Positions 8,151 to 16,074 of a stretch of DNA of 64,000 nucleotides are shown here, in pieces (the stretch's first letter is position 1; each line of letters begins with the position of its first letter). A program made the translations under genes and the position numbers. A model generated the notes under the pieces. It did no database searches. It was not told where the DNA came from and was given only the letters and a program-made list of their open reading frames with translations. The stretch comes from DASVTR01 sp036387475 (GTDB taxonomy: Bacteria; Acidobacteriota; Blastocatellia; Pyrinomonadales; Pyrinomonadaceae), in assembly GCA_036387475.1 (NCBI GenBank), contig DASVTR010000020.1, positions 186,001-250,000 on the forward strand, in the 5' to 3' direction.

Positions 8151-8981
8151 ATGCTGAGTCCGAAAAGCTTTCTTTACGAAGAACAGAACGGTGTGGGTTG
8201 GATTACGTTGAATCGTCCTGAGCGCCTCAACGCGCTGACGTTTGAGGTCTATCGTGAGTTGACGGATGCGTTCGCTGCGTTGCGCTCGGCTGAGAGCGTG
8301 CGCGCGGTGGTCATCACAGGCGCGGGTCGTGCGTTCTGCTCCGGCGGCGATGTGCATGACATCATCGGCGAACTGTTCTCGCGTGACATGCAGGGCTTGC
8401 TGGAATTCACGCGTATGACCTGCGAACTGGTGCGGAACATACGCGCGTTGCCCGTGCCTGTCATCGCCAGTTTGAATGGGACGACCGCCGGCGCTGGCGC
8501 TTGCATCGCTCTGGCGGCAGACATACGGCTGGCTAGTGAACAAGCGAAGATCGCTTTTCTCTTCGTGAAGGTCGGACTGTCGGGTGCAGACATGGGCGCG
8601 GCTTACCTGTTGCCCCGGCTTGTCGGGCTGGCGAAAGCGACTGAGCTTCTCTACACGGGTGATTTTCTTTCGGCGGTGGAGGCCGAGCGCATCGGCCTTT
8701 ATAATCGCGTCGTCGCGGCGGCGGATTTAGAAACGGAGACGCGCGCTCTCGCCGAACGACTCGCGCGTGGGCCAGGCTTCGCGCTGGCGATGACCAAAGA
8801 GATGCTTAACCGCGAGATGGACGTGAGCCTCGACACCGCGCTCGAATGGGAAGCGCAGGCGCAGGCCACCTGTATGCAGCATCCAGACTACCGCGAGGCT
8901 TACGAAGCGTTCGTCGCCAATCGAGAACCGAAATTCAATGAAAAGCAGAATCCAGAATTCAGAATTCAGAATCCAGAATAA
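8151..8981 (+). CDS. Crotonase-family enoyl-CoA hydratase/isomerase
   Basis: A 276-residue crotonase with FCSGGDVHDIIGEL and NGTTAGAGACIALAAD. Neither classical glutamate is kept: the first position reads GAGAC, and the second segment reads FVKVGLSGADMGAAYLLPR with a conserved Asp. It therefore belongs with the isomerase or hydrolase type. A ring-cleavage or double-bond-shift role on the reduced aminocyclohexene-CoA is plausible but unproven. The last residues (KQNPEFRIQNPE) are encoded by the left arm of a fold-back repeat, so the natural C-terminus was extended or replaced by repeat DNA. Confidence 0.85.
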   Translation: MLSPKSFLYEEQNGVGWITLNRPERLNALTFEVYRELTDAFAALRSAESVRAVVITGAGRAFCSGGDVHDIIGELFSRDMQGLLEFTRMTCELVRNIRALPVPVIASLNGTTAGAGACIALAADIRLASEQAKIAFLFVKVGLSGADMGAAYLLPRLVGLAKATELLYTGDFLSAVEAERIGLYNRVVAAADLETETRALAERLARGPGFALAMTKEMLNREMDVSLDTALEWEAQAQATCMQHPDYREAYEAFVANREPKFNEKQNPEFRIQNPE

Positions 8982-9049
8982 TCTGCTGAAATCAGCTTTT
9001 ATTCTACTTTTGATTTTCCTTGCTTCTGAATTCTGAATTCTGACTCCTG
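8943..9049. repeat. Heptad fold-back repeat overlapping a gene end
   Basis: The left arm (8943-8980) has four CAGAATYC words and lies inside the last codons of the upstream crotonase gene. The right arm (9021-9049) carries CTGAATT words and ends CTGACTCCTG. The 7-bp period holds on both arms. The following start codon is at 9055. Confidence 0.8.
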
Positions 9050-9054
9050 TTGTT

Positions 9055-10206
9055 ATGGATTCTTTCATTATAGAGACTCCGTTTTTCACGACCGAGCAGC
9101 GCAATCTGGCGGCGAGTGTGGCTGGATTCGTGGCGAGCGAGATTGAGCCGCGCGCCGGCGAGGAAGAGGACGTTGAAGCACACTTTCGCGCTCTATTGGC
9201 GCTGCTGGCGGAGGCGGGGTTGTTGCAGTATGCGGTCGCTGCTGCGGGCACGCGTTTAGATACGCGCTCGCTCTGCTTGATTCGTGAAGCGCTCTCCTAT
9301 TCTTCCTCGCTCGCTGACCTGGCCTTCGTCATGCAGGGGCTTGGCACTTACGCCGTCAGTCTCGCCGCGCCCGAACACGTACGCGATTTCTGGCTCGCGC
9401 GCGCCGCCAGTGGTAAGGCCATCGCCGCCTTCGCGCTGACGGAGACGCAAGCCGGGTCGGACGTTGCCGCCATTGAGACGACGGCACGGCGCGAGGGCGA
9501 CGCTTACGTCATTGACGGGCACAAACGTTTTATCTCAAACGCGGGACTGGCAGACTTCTACACGGTCTTTGCCAGAACCGGGACGCGCACGGACGGGCGC
9601 GCGGAGCTTTCGGCTTTTGTCGTCGGAGCGCGGATACCAGGCTTTCGCGTGCGCTCGCGCACGGAGATGATCGCGCCGCATCCGATTGGCGAGATTGAAT
9701 TCAACGCCGCCCGCGTGCCCGCCGAAGACATGGTGGGACGCGAAGGCGACGGACTGCCGCTGGCGATGCAGACGCTCGATACTTTCCGCTCAAGCGTCGG
9801 AGCGGCGGCCTGCGGAATGGCGCGCCGCGCGCTCGATGAAGCTCTCTCTTACGCCAAAGCCCGCAAGCAATTCGGACGACCCTTAGCCGATCATCAGATG
9901 ATTCAGGAAAAACTGGCAGAGATGGCGACGGAACTAGACGCCGCGCGCCTGCTCGTCTATCGCGCCGCCTATCTCAAGGACGCTGGCGCAGAGCGCATCA
10001 CGCGCGAGGCAAGCTGCGCTAAGCTGTTTGCGACCGAAGCGGCAGGACGCATTATTGACAGCGCCCTGCAAATCCACGGCGGCAGCGGTCTTGTGCGCGG
10101 CCATGTTATCGAACGACTCTACAGAGATGTGCGCGCGCTGCGTATTTACGAAGGCACATCGGAGATTCAGAAGCTTGTCATCGCCAGCCAGCTTTTGAAA
10201 GATTAA
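9055..10206 (+). CDS. Acyl-CoA dehydrogenase
   Basis: A 383-residue flavin-dependent dehydrogenase that introduces a 2,3 double bond into an acyl-CoA. It shows the FAD/substrate signature FALTETQAGSDV near residue 130, RKQFGRPLADHQMIQEKLAE in the C-terminal helical domain, and IYEGTSEIQ near the end, which supplies the catalytic Glu. It fits a beta-oxidation step on the cyclohexane- or pimelyl-type CoA formed from the ring. Three bases separate it from the monooxygenase gene, so the two are co-translated. Confidence 0.92.
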   Translation: MDSFIIETPFFTTEQRNLAASVAGFVASEIEPRAGEEEDVEAHFRALLALLAEAGLLQYAVAAAGTRLDTRSLCLIREALSYSSSLADLAFVMQGLGTYAVSLAAPEHVRDFWLARAASGKAIAAFALTETQAGSDVAAIETTARREGDAYVIDGHKRFISNAGLADFYTVFARTGTRTDGRAELSAFVVGARIPGFRVRSRTEMIAPHPIGEIEFNAARVPAEDMVGREGDGLPLAMQTLDTFRSSVGAAACGMARRALDEALSYAKARKQFGRPLADHQMIQEKLAEMATELDAARLLVYRAAYLKDAGAERITREASCAKLFATEAAGRIIDSALQIHGGSGLVRGHVIERLYRDVRALRIYEGTSEIQKLVIASQLLKD

Positions 10207-10209
10207 CGC

Positions 10210-11337
10210 ATGAAAATCACTGTCATCGGCGGCGGGCCAGCCGGATTATATTTCGCGCTTCTGATGAAGAAGGCGAACCCGGCGCATCAGATCACAGTCT
10301 TTGAGCGCAATGCTCCCAATGATACGTTCGGTTGGGGCGTGGTCTTTTCCGACAAGACGCTTTCGTATCTGAAGGAAACGGACGAGCAGTCGTATCAGGA
10401 GATCACCGAAAAATTTGAGACGTGGGACAACGTTGATGTCGTCCACAGGGACGAAAAAGTAACGATTCGCGGCAATCGTTTTTCCGGCATCGCGCGGATA
10501 GAGTTGCTGCGTATTCTTCAGCAACGCTGTCAGCAGTTGGGAGTCGAGATAGAATTTCGCACGGAAGTTTCCGACATCGAGACACTGGCGTTGGCGAGCG
10601 ATGTGCTGGTCGGCGCGGACGGAATTAATAGCACTGTGCGGCAGAAGTATGCAGAATTTTTCGAGCCGGAGCTTTCCGCAGGAAAGAACAGGTATATCTG
10701 GTATGGAACGAACCAGTTGTTTCACGGTTTGACGTTGACCTTTCATGAGAACGAGGCCGGTGTCTTCGCCGCTCACTCCTACAAGTTCAACCAAACGACC
10801 AGCACCTTTATCGTCGAATGCGATGAAGAGACTTGGGAAAGCGCGGGCTTTCGGGAGTTGTCGGATGAAGCGACGCGCGATTACCTGTCAATGGTTTTCC
10901 GTAACGACTTGCACGGCCATCCGCTCCTTTCCAACAACTCGAAGTGGATCAACTTCGTCAACGTGAAAAATAAGAATTGGAGTCATCGCAACATAGTGTT
11001 GCTCGGCGATGCCCTGCACACGGCGCATTTTTCCATTGGCTCTGGAACGAAGCTGGCGCTCGAAGATGCCATTGCCCTGCATCACTGCTTTGAGTCTCAA
11101 ACGAAGACAGCAGCGGCGCTGCTGGAATTCGAGAGGGTGCGAAAGCCTGTTATCGAAGCATACCAGGAAGCGGCTTACGAAAGCCTCGTCTGGTTTGAGA
11201 ACGTGAAGAAATACATCTCGCTTGCTCCCCTGCCCTTCGCTTACAAGCTGATGACGAGAAGCAAAAAGATTGATTACGAAAACCTGAAAAGGCGCGATCC
11301 GCAATTCATCGCGGCCTATGAACAGGCAGGCAGCTAG
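10210..11337 (+). CDS. FAD monooxygenase, N-terminal half type of 2-aminobenzoyl-CoA monooxygenase/reductase
   Basis: A 375-residue class A flavoprotein. GGGPAGLYFALLMKKA is the FAD fold, VGADGINSTVRQKY the DG motif, and LLGDALHTAHFSIGSGTKLA the GD motif. The sequence type is that of salicylyl-CoA 5-hydroxylase and the N-terminal domain of 2-aminobenzoyl-CoA monooxygenase/reductase, where an OYE-like domain is normally fused at the C-terminus. Here the protein stops after the monooxygenase domain. The OYE-like partner is a separate gene on the opposite strand (11437-12987). It probably hydroxylates C5 of 2-aminobenzoyl-CoA with NAD(P)H and O2. Confidence 0.85.
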   Translation: MKITVIGGGPAGLYFALLMKKANPAHQITVFERNAPNDTFGWGVVFSDKTLSYLKETDEQSYQEITEKFETWDNVDVVHRDEKVTIRGNRFSGIARIELLRILQQRCQQLGVEIEFRTEVSDIETLALASDVLVGADGINSTVRQKYAEFFEPELSAGKNRYIWYGTNQLFHGLTLTFHENEAGVFAAHSYKFNQTTSTFIVECDEETWESAGFRELSDEATRDYLSMVFRNDLHGHPLLSNNSKWINFVNVKNKNWSHRNIVLLGDALHTAHFSIGSGTKLALEDAIALHHCFESQTKTAAALLEFERVRKPVIEAYQEAAYESLVWFENVKKYISLAPLPFAYKLMTRSKKIDYENLKRRDPQFIAAYEQAGS

Positions 11338-11339
11338 TT

Positions 11340-11452
11340 AAAGGCAAAAGTAAAAAGGGCAACAGGCAACAGGCAACAGGAAGGCGAGAACTAATTTAAT
11401 AAAAGTTGGTTGCTCTACCCTTTTGTCTTTTTACTTTTACCCTTTGTCTTTC
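11340..11452. repeat. Heptad fold-back repeat between convergent genes
   Basis: The left arm has AAAGGCAAAAGTAAAAAGG then three GGCAACA words. The right arm has CTTTTTACTTTTACC and CTTTGTCTTTCC words. The last part of the right arm is inside the final codons of the minus-strand OYE gene (encoding WKDKG), so the repeat overlaps coding sequence. Confidence 0.72.
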
Positions 11453-12987
11453 CAACGCGGCGGGATGAGACGGCGGCGGCCATCGTTGCTCATTTGAATG
11501 TCCGGCTCATCGAGTTGCACGCGATCCCAGAGTTTGCAGGTCACCTGTTTGTGCGCCTGATCCAAGCCCTCGCAATAATTCGTGTAAGTACAGCGTCGCA
11601 CCTCGTTTCCGCGCCCCGTTTTGACTTTCAAAAACCAATCGGGGTCGGCCAACGCTTGTCTAGCCAGACCAATGATGTCGGCCTCATTTCTCTGAAGAAT
11701 CCCTTCGGCCTGTTCGAAAGTGGTGATGCCACCGGCAGCAACGAGCGGCGTCTTGTAGCCTGCCGAATTAACTGCCCGCTTGATGGCTGCAACGAGCGGA
11801 ACGTTGCGCGAGAAAGGGCCTGCAGCGTCAGACAGCACGGTCGGCATACACTCATAACCGCTTCGTCCTGTGTAAGGGTAAACGGCTTGGCCCACACGCG
11901 GCTGCTTCGCATCCTCAAACTTACCGCCCTTCGAGACGGAAAGATAATCAAAGCCCGCGCGTGCAAACTCTGCGCCGAAATAGATGGCGTCTTCAATGTG
12001 ACTGCCACCTGCGATCACCTCGTCGCCGAGGAAGCGCACGCCGACTACGTAATCCGTCCCGACGCGCTCGCGCACCGCCTCGTAAACTTCGAGCGGTAAG
12101 CGAATACGATTCTCGCGCGGGCCGCCGTAGCCGTCCGTGCGATTGTTACGGGCGCTCAGGAATGAGGCCATCGTGTAAGCGTGGGCGTAGTGTAGCTCAA
12201 CGCCGTCGAAGCCTGCTTCCCGCGCGCGTGCGGCGGCGGCGGCGAAAATCTCCGGCAAAACTAACGGCAACTCGCGGACGTGCGCTAGCTCTGTGTCCGT
12301 GACGCGCTCTCGATAACCAAAGCGCAGCGATTCCAACTCGCGCTCGTCAAGCACGCGCTCAAGCGTTTCCTCCGGCGCAGTCTTAAGAAAATCGCGAACT
12401 TCTGTTTCACTCCGCTCAAGCCAATTCTCATCATTCGTTGCTTCTGCAAGGGCGTGCCGGTGTCGCTCGCTTAAACGGAAAAAGCGCTCAAAGAACTTCT
12501 CTTTTTCGGGACGGCGCTTGACCGAGAGGAAATCTATGATCTGTATGAAAAGGCGCGTGTGCCCCTTGCTTGCGCGGCGCACTCTTTCGACCAGTTGGCG
12601 CAGGCCCGGAATGTAGCGGTCGTGTCCGATACGCAGGAGCGGCCCGCTGGCGATGTCGCGCACGCCCGTTGCTTCGACCACGATTGCGCCGGGCTGCCCT
12701 TCGGCAAAGCGCTCATACCAATCCAGATTATCGTGCGTGACGTATCCGTCTTCGGTCGCGCGCCAAGGAACCATCGCCGGAACCCACGTCCGGCTTTCAA
12801 GTTGAAGCGGGCCGTTTTTCAGAGGGCGAAAGAGCAAAGATTGTTCGACCTCTGCGACCGTCGGCCAGCGCGCGGGCGGGATTTCATGGCGAATAGGATT
12901 TTCGGGATGCCACATGTGTCTGCTGTCTTTGACCGAAGCAATCAGTGTAACAGGTTTGCGTCTTGGTTGCGGAGCAGGCTTTCCCAT
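11437..12987 (-). CDS. OYE-family NADH:flavin oxidoreductase (reductase half of anthraniloyl-CoA enzyme)
   Basis: A 516-residue TIM-barrel flavoprotein. FRPLKNGPLQLESRTWVPAM opens the barrel, GFDGVELHYAHAYTMASFLS carries the active-site His and Tyr region, then RNNRTDGYGG, and PLVAAGGITTFEQAEGIL with IIGLARQALADPDW forms the FMN phosphate site. The C-terminal Cys pattern (CTYTNYC then C after 11 residues) resembles a decayed 2,4-dienoyl-CoA reductase 4Fe-4S motif with one Cys missing. It is likely to reduce the hydroxylated 2-aminobenzoyl-CoA ring and so pair with the monooxygenase at 10210. It lies convergent to that gene. A shorter start at 12915 (MWHPENP) is possible. Confidence 0.82.
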   Translation of the reverse strand: MGKPAPQPRRKPVTLIASVKDSRHMWHPENPIRHEIPPARWPTVAEVEQSLLFRPLKNGPLQLESRTWVPAMVPWRATEDGYVTHDNLDWYERFAEGQPGAIVVEATGVRDIASGPLLRIGHDRYIPGLRQLVERVRRASKGHTRLFIQIIDFLSVKRRPEKEKFFERFFRLSERHRHALAEATNDENWLERSETEVRDFLKTAPEETLERVLDERELESLRFGYRERVTDTELAHVRELPLVLPEIFAAAAARAREAGFDGVELHYAHAYTMASFLSARNNRTDGYGGPRENRIRLPLEVYEAVRERVGTDYVVGVRFLGDEVIAGGSHIEDAIYFGAEFARAGFDYLSVSKGGKFEDAKQPRVGQAVYPYTGRSGYECMPTVLSDAAGPFSRNVPLVAAIKRAVNSAGYKTPLVAAGGITTFEQAEGILQRNEADIIGLARQALADPDWFLKVKTGRGNEVRRCTYTNYCEGLDQAHKQVTCKLWDRVQLDEPDIQMSNDGRRRLIPPRWKDKG

Positions 12988-13033
12988 GTAGGATGCCAGC
13001 TAAGGTAATTGGACGTTCTCGCGCACGGGCGAC

Positions 13034-13039
13034 TATACT
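13034..13039 (+). promoter_or_regulatory. Possible -10 element for the kynU-kynA genes
   Basis: TATACT lies 65 bases before the kynureninase start, in the gap between divergent genes. The nearest -35-like word, TTGGAC (13009-13014), gives a long 19-base spacing, so the promoter is only a suggestion. Confidence 0.3.
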
Positions 13040-13104
13040 GTGTGAAGGAGTGATGAATCTCTAAACATCTCGCAAATTGTTTCTGATGCAGGAGGAATTG
13101 GTTT

Positions 13105-14295
13105 TTGGCGGACGAACTATTGAAGTGGCGCGCGGAATTTCCGATCTTGGGAAAGGCTGTCTACCTGATTTCGCATAGCCTCGGCGCGATGCCGCGCGGC
13201 ACATATCATAGCTTGCAGGATTACGCAGAGATGTGGGCCACGCGCGGCGTGCGTGCGTGGGCTGAAGGCTGGTGGGAAATGCCAGTCACCTTGGGCGACG
13301 AGGTGGCGCGCATCATCGGCGCAGACCCCGGCACAATCGTCATGCACCAGAACGTCTCCATCTGCCAGTCTTTGATTCTTTCCTGCTTCGAGCCTGAGCC
13401 AAAGAGAAACAAGATCGTCTATTCGGAATTAAACTTTCCGTCGGTCATGTACGTCTACGAAGCTCACGCGCGCGAGGGGCGGCTTCGCATCGAGACGGTT
13501 AAGTCGGATGACGGCATCACTGTTCCGCTCGAAAGGATGCTGGCGGCGATTGATGAAGAGACGCTGCTCGTTCCCATCTCGCACGTTCTCTTCAAGAGCG
13601 CTTTTCTACAGGACGCACGCGCCATCACGAAGCGCGCACACGAGGTCGGCGCGCGTGTTGTACTCGACACTTACCAATCGGCGGGCACTGTGCCGTTCAG
13701 CGTCAAAGATTTGAACGTTGACTTTGCGACGGGCGGCTCGGTCAAGTGGCTCTGCGGCGGCCCAGGCGCTGGTTATCTGTACGTGCGCCCGGACTTGCAC
13801 AGCAAGCTTGAGCCGAAGACGACGGGCTGGATGGCCCACGAAGCGCCGTTCACTTTCGAGGGCGGAATGATTCGTTATGCGTCCGGCATTAATCGCTTTC
13901 TGCACGGCTCGCCCTCCGTCCCTGCGCTCTACGCGGCGCAGAGCGGCTATCGCATCATCAACGAAATCGGCGTCCGACAGATTCGCGCCAAGAGCGTGCG
14001 CCAGACCGAGCGGCTCATCGCGCTGGCCGAAGAAGCGGGCTTTCGCGTCACGAGTCCGAGAGATTCTAACCAGCGCGGCGGCACCGTCACCATCGCCGCC
14101 GAGCACGCCGCCGCGATGACCGCAGAGTTGATTCGCCGCGAATTCATCGTGGACTACAGGCCCGGCGCGGGCGTGCGCGTTTCGCCGCACTTCTACACCA
14201 CAGACGAAGAGATTGAACTCGTCGTCCGCGAAATGAAAACGATTCGAGACACGCGCGCCTACGCCGAGCATGAAGCGGCGGGAGCAGCATTTTAA
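13105..14295 (+). CDS. kynU: Kynureninase-like PLP enzyme
   Basis: A 396-residue fold-type I PLP protein of the kynureninase/class V aminotransferase group. VLDTYQSAG (Asp188) and ATGGSVKWLCGGPGAGYLYV (Lys214) match the PLP-binding Asp and Schiff-base Lys context of kynureninase. It would cleave kynurenine to anthranilate and alanine. The gene for tryptophan 2,3-dioxygenase follows, which strongly supports kynureninase over a plain aminotransferase. It starts with TTG, with GGAGG about nine bases upstream; no ATG is available at the right place. Confidence 0.85.
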   Translation: MADELLKWRAEFPILGKAVYLISHSLGAMPRGTYHSLQDYAEMWATRGVRAWAEGWWEMPVTLGDEVARIIGADPGTIVMHQNVSICQSLILSCFEPEPKRNKIVYSELNFPSVMYVYEAHAREGRLRIETVKSDDGITVPLERMLAAIDEETLLVPISHVLFKSAFLQDARAITKRAHEVGARVVLDTYQSAGTVPFSVKDLNVDFATGGSVKWLCGGPGAGYLYVRPDLHSKLEPKTTGWMAHEAPFTFEGGMIRYASGINRFLHGSPSVPALYAAQSGYRIINEIGVRQIRAKSVRQTERLIALAEEAGFRVTSPRDSNQRGGTVTIAAEHAAAMTAELIRREFIVDYRPGAGVRVSPHFYTTDEEIELVVREMKTIRDTRAYAEHEAAGAAF

Positions 14296-14296
14296 A

Positions 14297-14417
14297 ACAG
14301 GAGTCAGGGAACAGAATTCAGGAGTCAGAATTCAGAAGAACAGAAAATCAGAATAAAAGAAAAACGGTTGCAGCCTCTTATTCCGGCTTCTGGATTCTGA
14401 CTCCTGAATTCCGCTTT
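14297..14417. repeat. Heptad fold-back repeat between kynU and kynA
   Basis: The left arm carries CAGGAGT, CAGAATT and CAGGAGTCAGAATTCAG words. The right arm ends in GGATTCTGACTCCTGAATTC. It fills the whole gap and ends six bases before the kynA ATG. Confidence 0.78.
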
Positions 14418-14422
14418 ATCTT

Positions 14423-15283
14423 ATGTCCAAAGATTACGGCAGCGGAGCGCCGCTTTCATACAACAAATATCTGCGCGTTCCTGAGTTGATAGCGCTTCAG
14501 GAGTGTCTCTCTGAGCCAGCGCATCACGATGAACTGCTGTTCATCACGATTCATCAGACTTACGAACTCTGGTTCAAGCAAATTCTGCATGAGATTGATG
14601 CCAGCATAGCGCAGATGGACGATGATCGCCCGGCGGCTGCGGCACGTTCTCTACACCGCGTTGTCGAGATAGAAAAAATTCTGGTCAACCAGATTCACAT
14701 TCTGGAAACGATGACGCCGATCAACTTTCTGGCCTTCCGCGATGAATTGAACCCAGCCAGCGGATTCCAGAGTATGCAGTTTCGTGAGATAGAGTTTTCA
14801 TCCGGCCTCAAAGACGAAGAAGTCTTGCGCAGCTTCGATCTGGACGAATTTGCACGCGCGCGGCTGCAAACACGCTTCGACGCTCCGACACTCGGCGACG
14901 CCTTCTATGCGCTGCTTCGTCGTCGCGGGTTTTCTGCCCCGGCTAACGACGCATCGCTTTCGTCGGAAGAACGCCGCAAGCTCTACGGCCAGCGCACGCG
15001 CGCCGTCCTCGAAATCATCACACACTTCGAGAGCCGCTACGAAGAGTTTCAACTGGCCGAAGGCTTGTTAGAACACGACGAGTATTTCTCTCTTTGGCGC
15101 TCGCATCACGTCCGCATGGTCGAGCGGATGGTCGGAGCCAAGCGCGGCACCGGCGGCTCGGAAGGCATAGGTTACCTGAACACGACGCTCGACAAGAAAT
15201 TTTTTCCCGAACTCTGGGAAGCGCGCACCTACCTCGACACTAAACACGACGGAGCGGTCTGTCCCTTTGCAGGTAAATCGTAG
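14423..15283 (+). CDS. kynA: Tryptophan 2,3-dioxygenase
   Basis: A 286-residue heme dioxygenase that opens the indole ring of L-tryptophan to N-formylkynurenine. The family signature is clear: LSYNKYLRVPELIALQ, then FITIHQTYELWFKQILHEID (substrate-contacting His, Tyr and Phe), NFLAFRDELNPASGFQSMQF, and SLWRSHHVRMVERMVG containing the axial heme His. GTGGSEGIGYL closes the active site. Length is normal for bacterial forms. The kynurenine formamidase step is not encoded in the window. Confidence 0.96.
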   Translation: MSKDYGSGAPLSYNKYLRVPELIALQECLSEPAHHDELLFITIHQTYELWFKQILHEIDASIAQMDDDRPAAAARSLHRVVEIEKILVNQIHILETMTPINFLAFRDELNPASGFQSMQFREIEFSSGLKDEEVLRSFDLDEFARARLQTRFDAPTLGDAFYALLRRRGFSAPANDASLSSEERRKLYGQRTRAVLEIITHFESRYEEFQLAEGLLEHDEYFSLWRSHHVRMVERMVGAKRGTGGSEGIGYLNTTLDKKFFPELWEARTYLDTKHDGAVCPFAGKS

Positions 15284-15437
15284 ACGTTCAGCATAAAGGT
15301 TAACGGCTATTGTCGTCTCACTAATGTCGATTTAATATCTGCTGAGAAAAGAATTCTCTTTGAATTGCTTCAACGTGATCGAGCGATTCCTTGATTGCAA
15401 GGGAAAGGAAGCGTAAAGGCAGAAAGGTTAGGTGGTG

Positions 15438-15674
15438 ATGTCTGAAAGTCTGACAGCACGCATTACGATAGACCCGGAAATCTGTCACGGGAAGCCCTGC
15501 ATTCGAGGATTGCGTTATCCAGTCGAGTGGCTGCTGGAACTGCTCAGTTCGGATATGTCCCCAGAAGAGATTCTGGCCGATTATGAAGACTTAGAGCATG
15601 AAGATATTTTGGCGGCACTGGCCTTCGCCGCAAGGCTCAGCCAGATTAAGCGCGTGCAGGAACTCCTCGTATGA
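15438..15674 (+). CDS. DUF433 antitoxin-like protein
   Basis: A 79-residue DUF433 protein: RITIDPEICHGKPCIRGLRY is the family hallmark, followed by a VEWLLELLSSDMSPEEILAD helix-turn-helix-like segment. It overlaps the next gene by four bases (ATGA), as in toxin-antitoxin pairs. In-frame GTG codons at 15432 and 15435 are alternatives. The pair sits between kynA and the aryl-CoA ligase, where it has no metabolic link. Confidence 0.85.
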   Translation: MSESLTARITIDPEICHGKPCIRGLRYPVEWLLELLSSDMSPEEILADYEDLEHEDILAALAFAARLSQIKRVQELLV

Positions 15675-16024
15675 AGTTTCTGCTCGACGCGCAGCTACCA
15701 CGCCGCTTGGCTATCAAGATGCAAGCGGCGGGACATGATACTATTCACACGCTCGACTTACCGTTAGGCAATCGCACGCCAGACAGTGTTATCAACGAAC
15801 TCTCACTGAGCGAGCAACGCGTAGTTGTGACGAAAGACGCTGACTTTGTAAACTCATTCTTTGTTTCGCAGAGGCCGTACAAACTGCTTTTGGTTTCAAC
15901 AGGCAATATCAGAAATAACGAGTTGGAAACTCTCTTGATGGCTAACATCGAACACGTTGTTGAAGCATTTACGTCTCATGATTTTGTTGAGATAAGTCGG
16001 AAAAGCTTCATAGCTCACATCTAG
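15671..16024 (+). CDS. DUF5615 PIN-like toxin-like protein
   Basis: A 117-residue protein of the DUF5615 PIN-like family: MKFLLDAQLPRRLAIKMQAA at the start, then VVTKDADFVNSFF and LLLVSTGNIRNNELETLL. The acidic residues in FLLDAQLP and TKDADF are those expected of a PIN-type nuclease centre. It is translationally coupled to the upstream DUF433 gene. A nuclease toxin with its antitoxin is likely, but activity is unproven. It has slightly lower GC than the flanking catabolic genes. Confidence 0.83.
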   Translation: MKFLLDAQLPRRLAIKMQAAGHDTIHTLDLPLGNRTPDSVINELSLSEQRVVVTKDADFVNSFFVSQRPYKLLLVSTGNIRNNELETLLMANIEHVVEAFTSHDFVEISRKSFIAHI

Positions 16025-16074
16025 TTGTTATTTAAAATGTGCCGCATCTTTCTGTCGCTAAAACTTTTCTTGCC

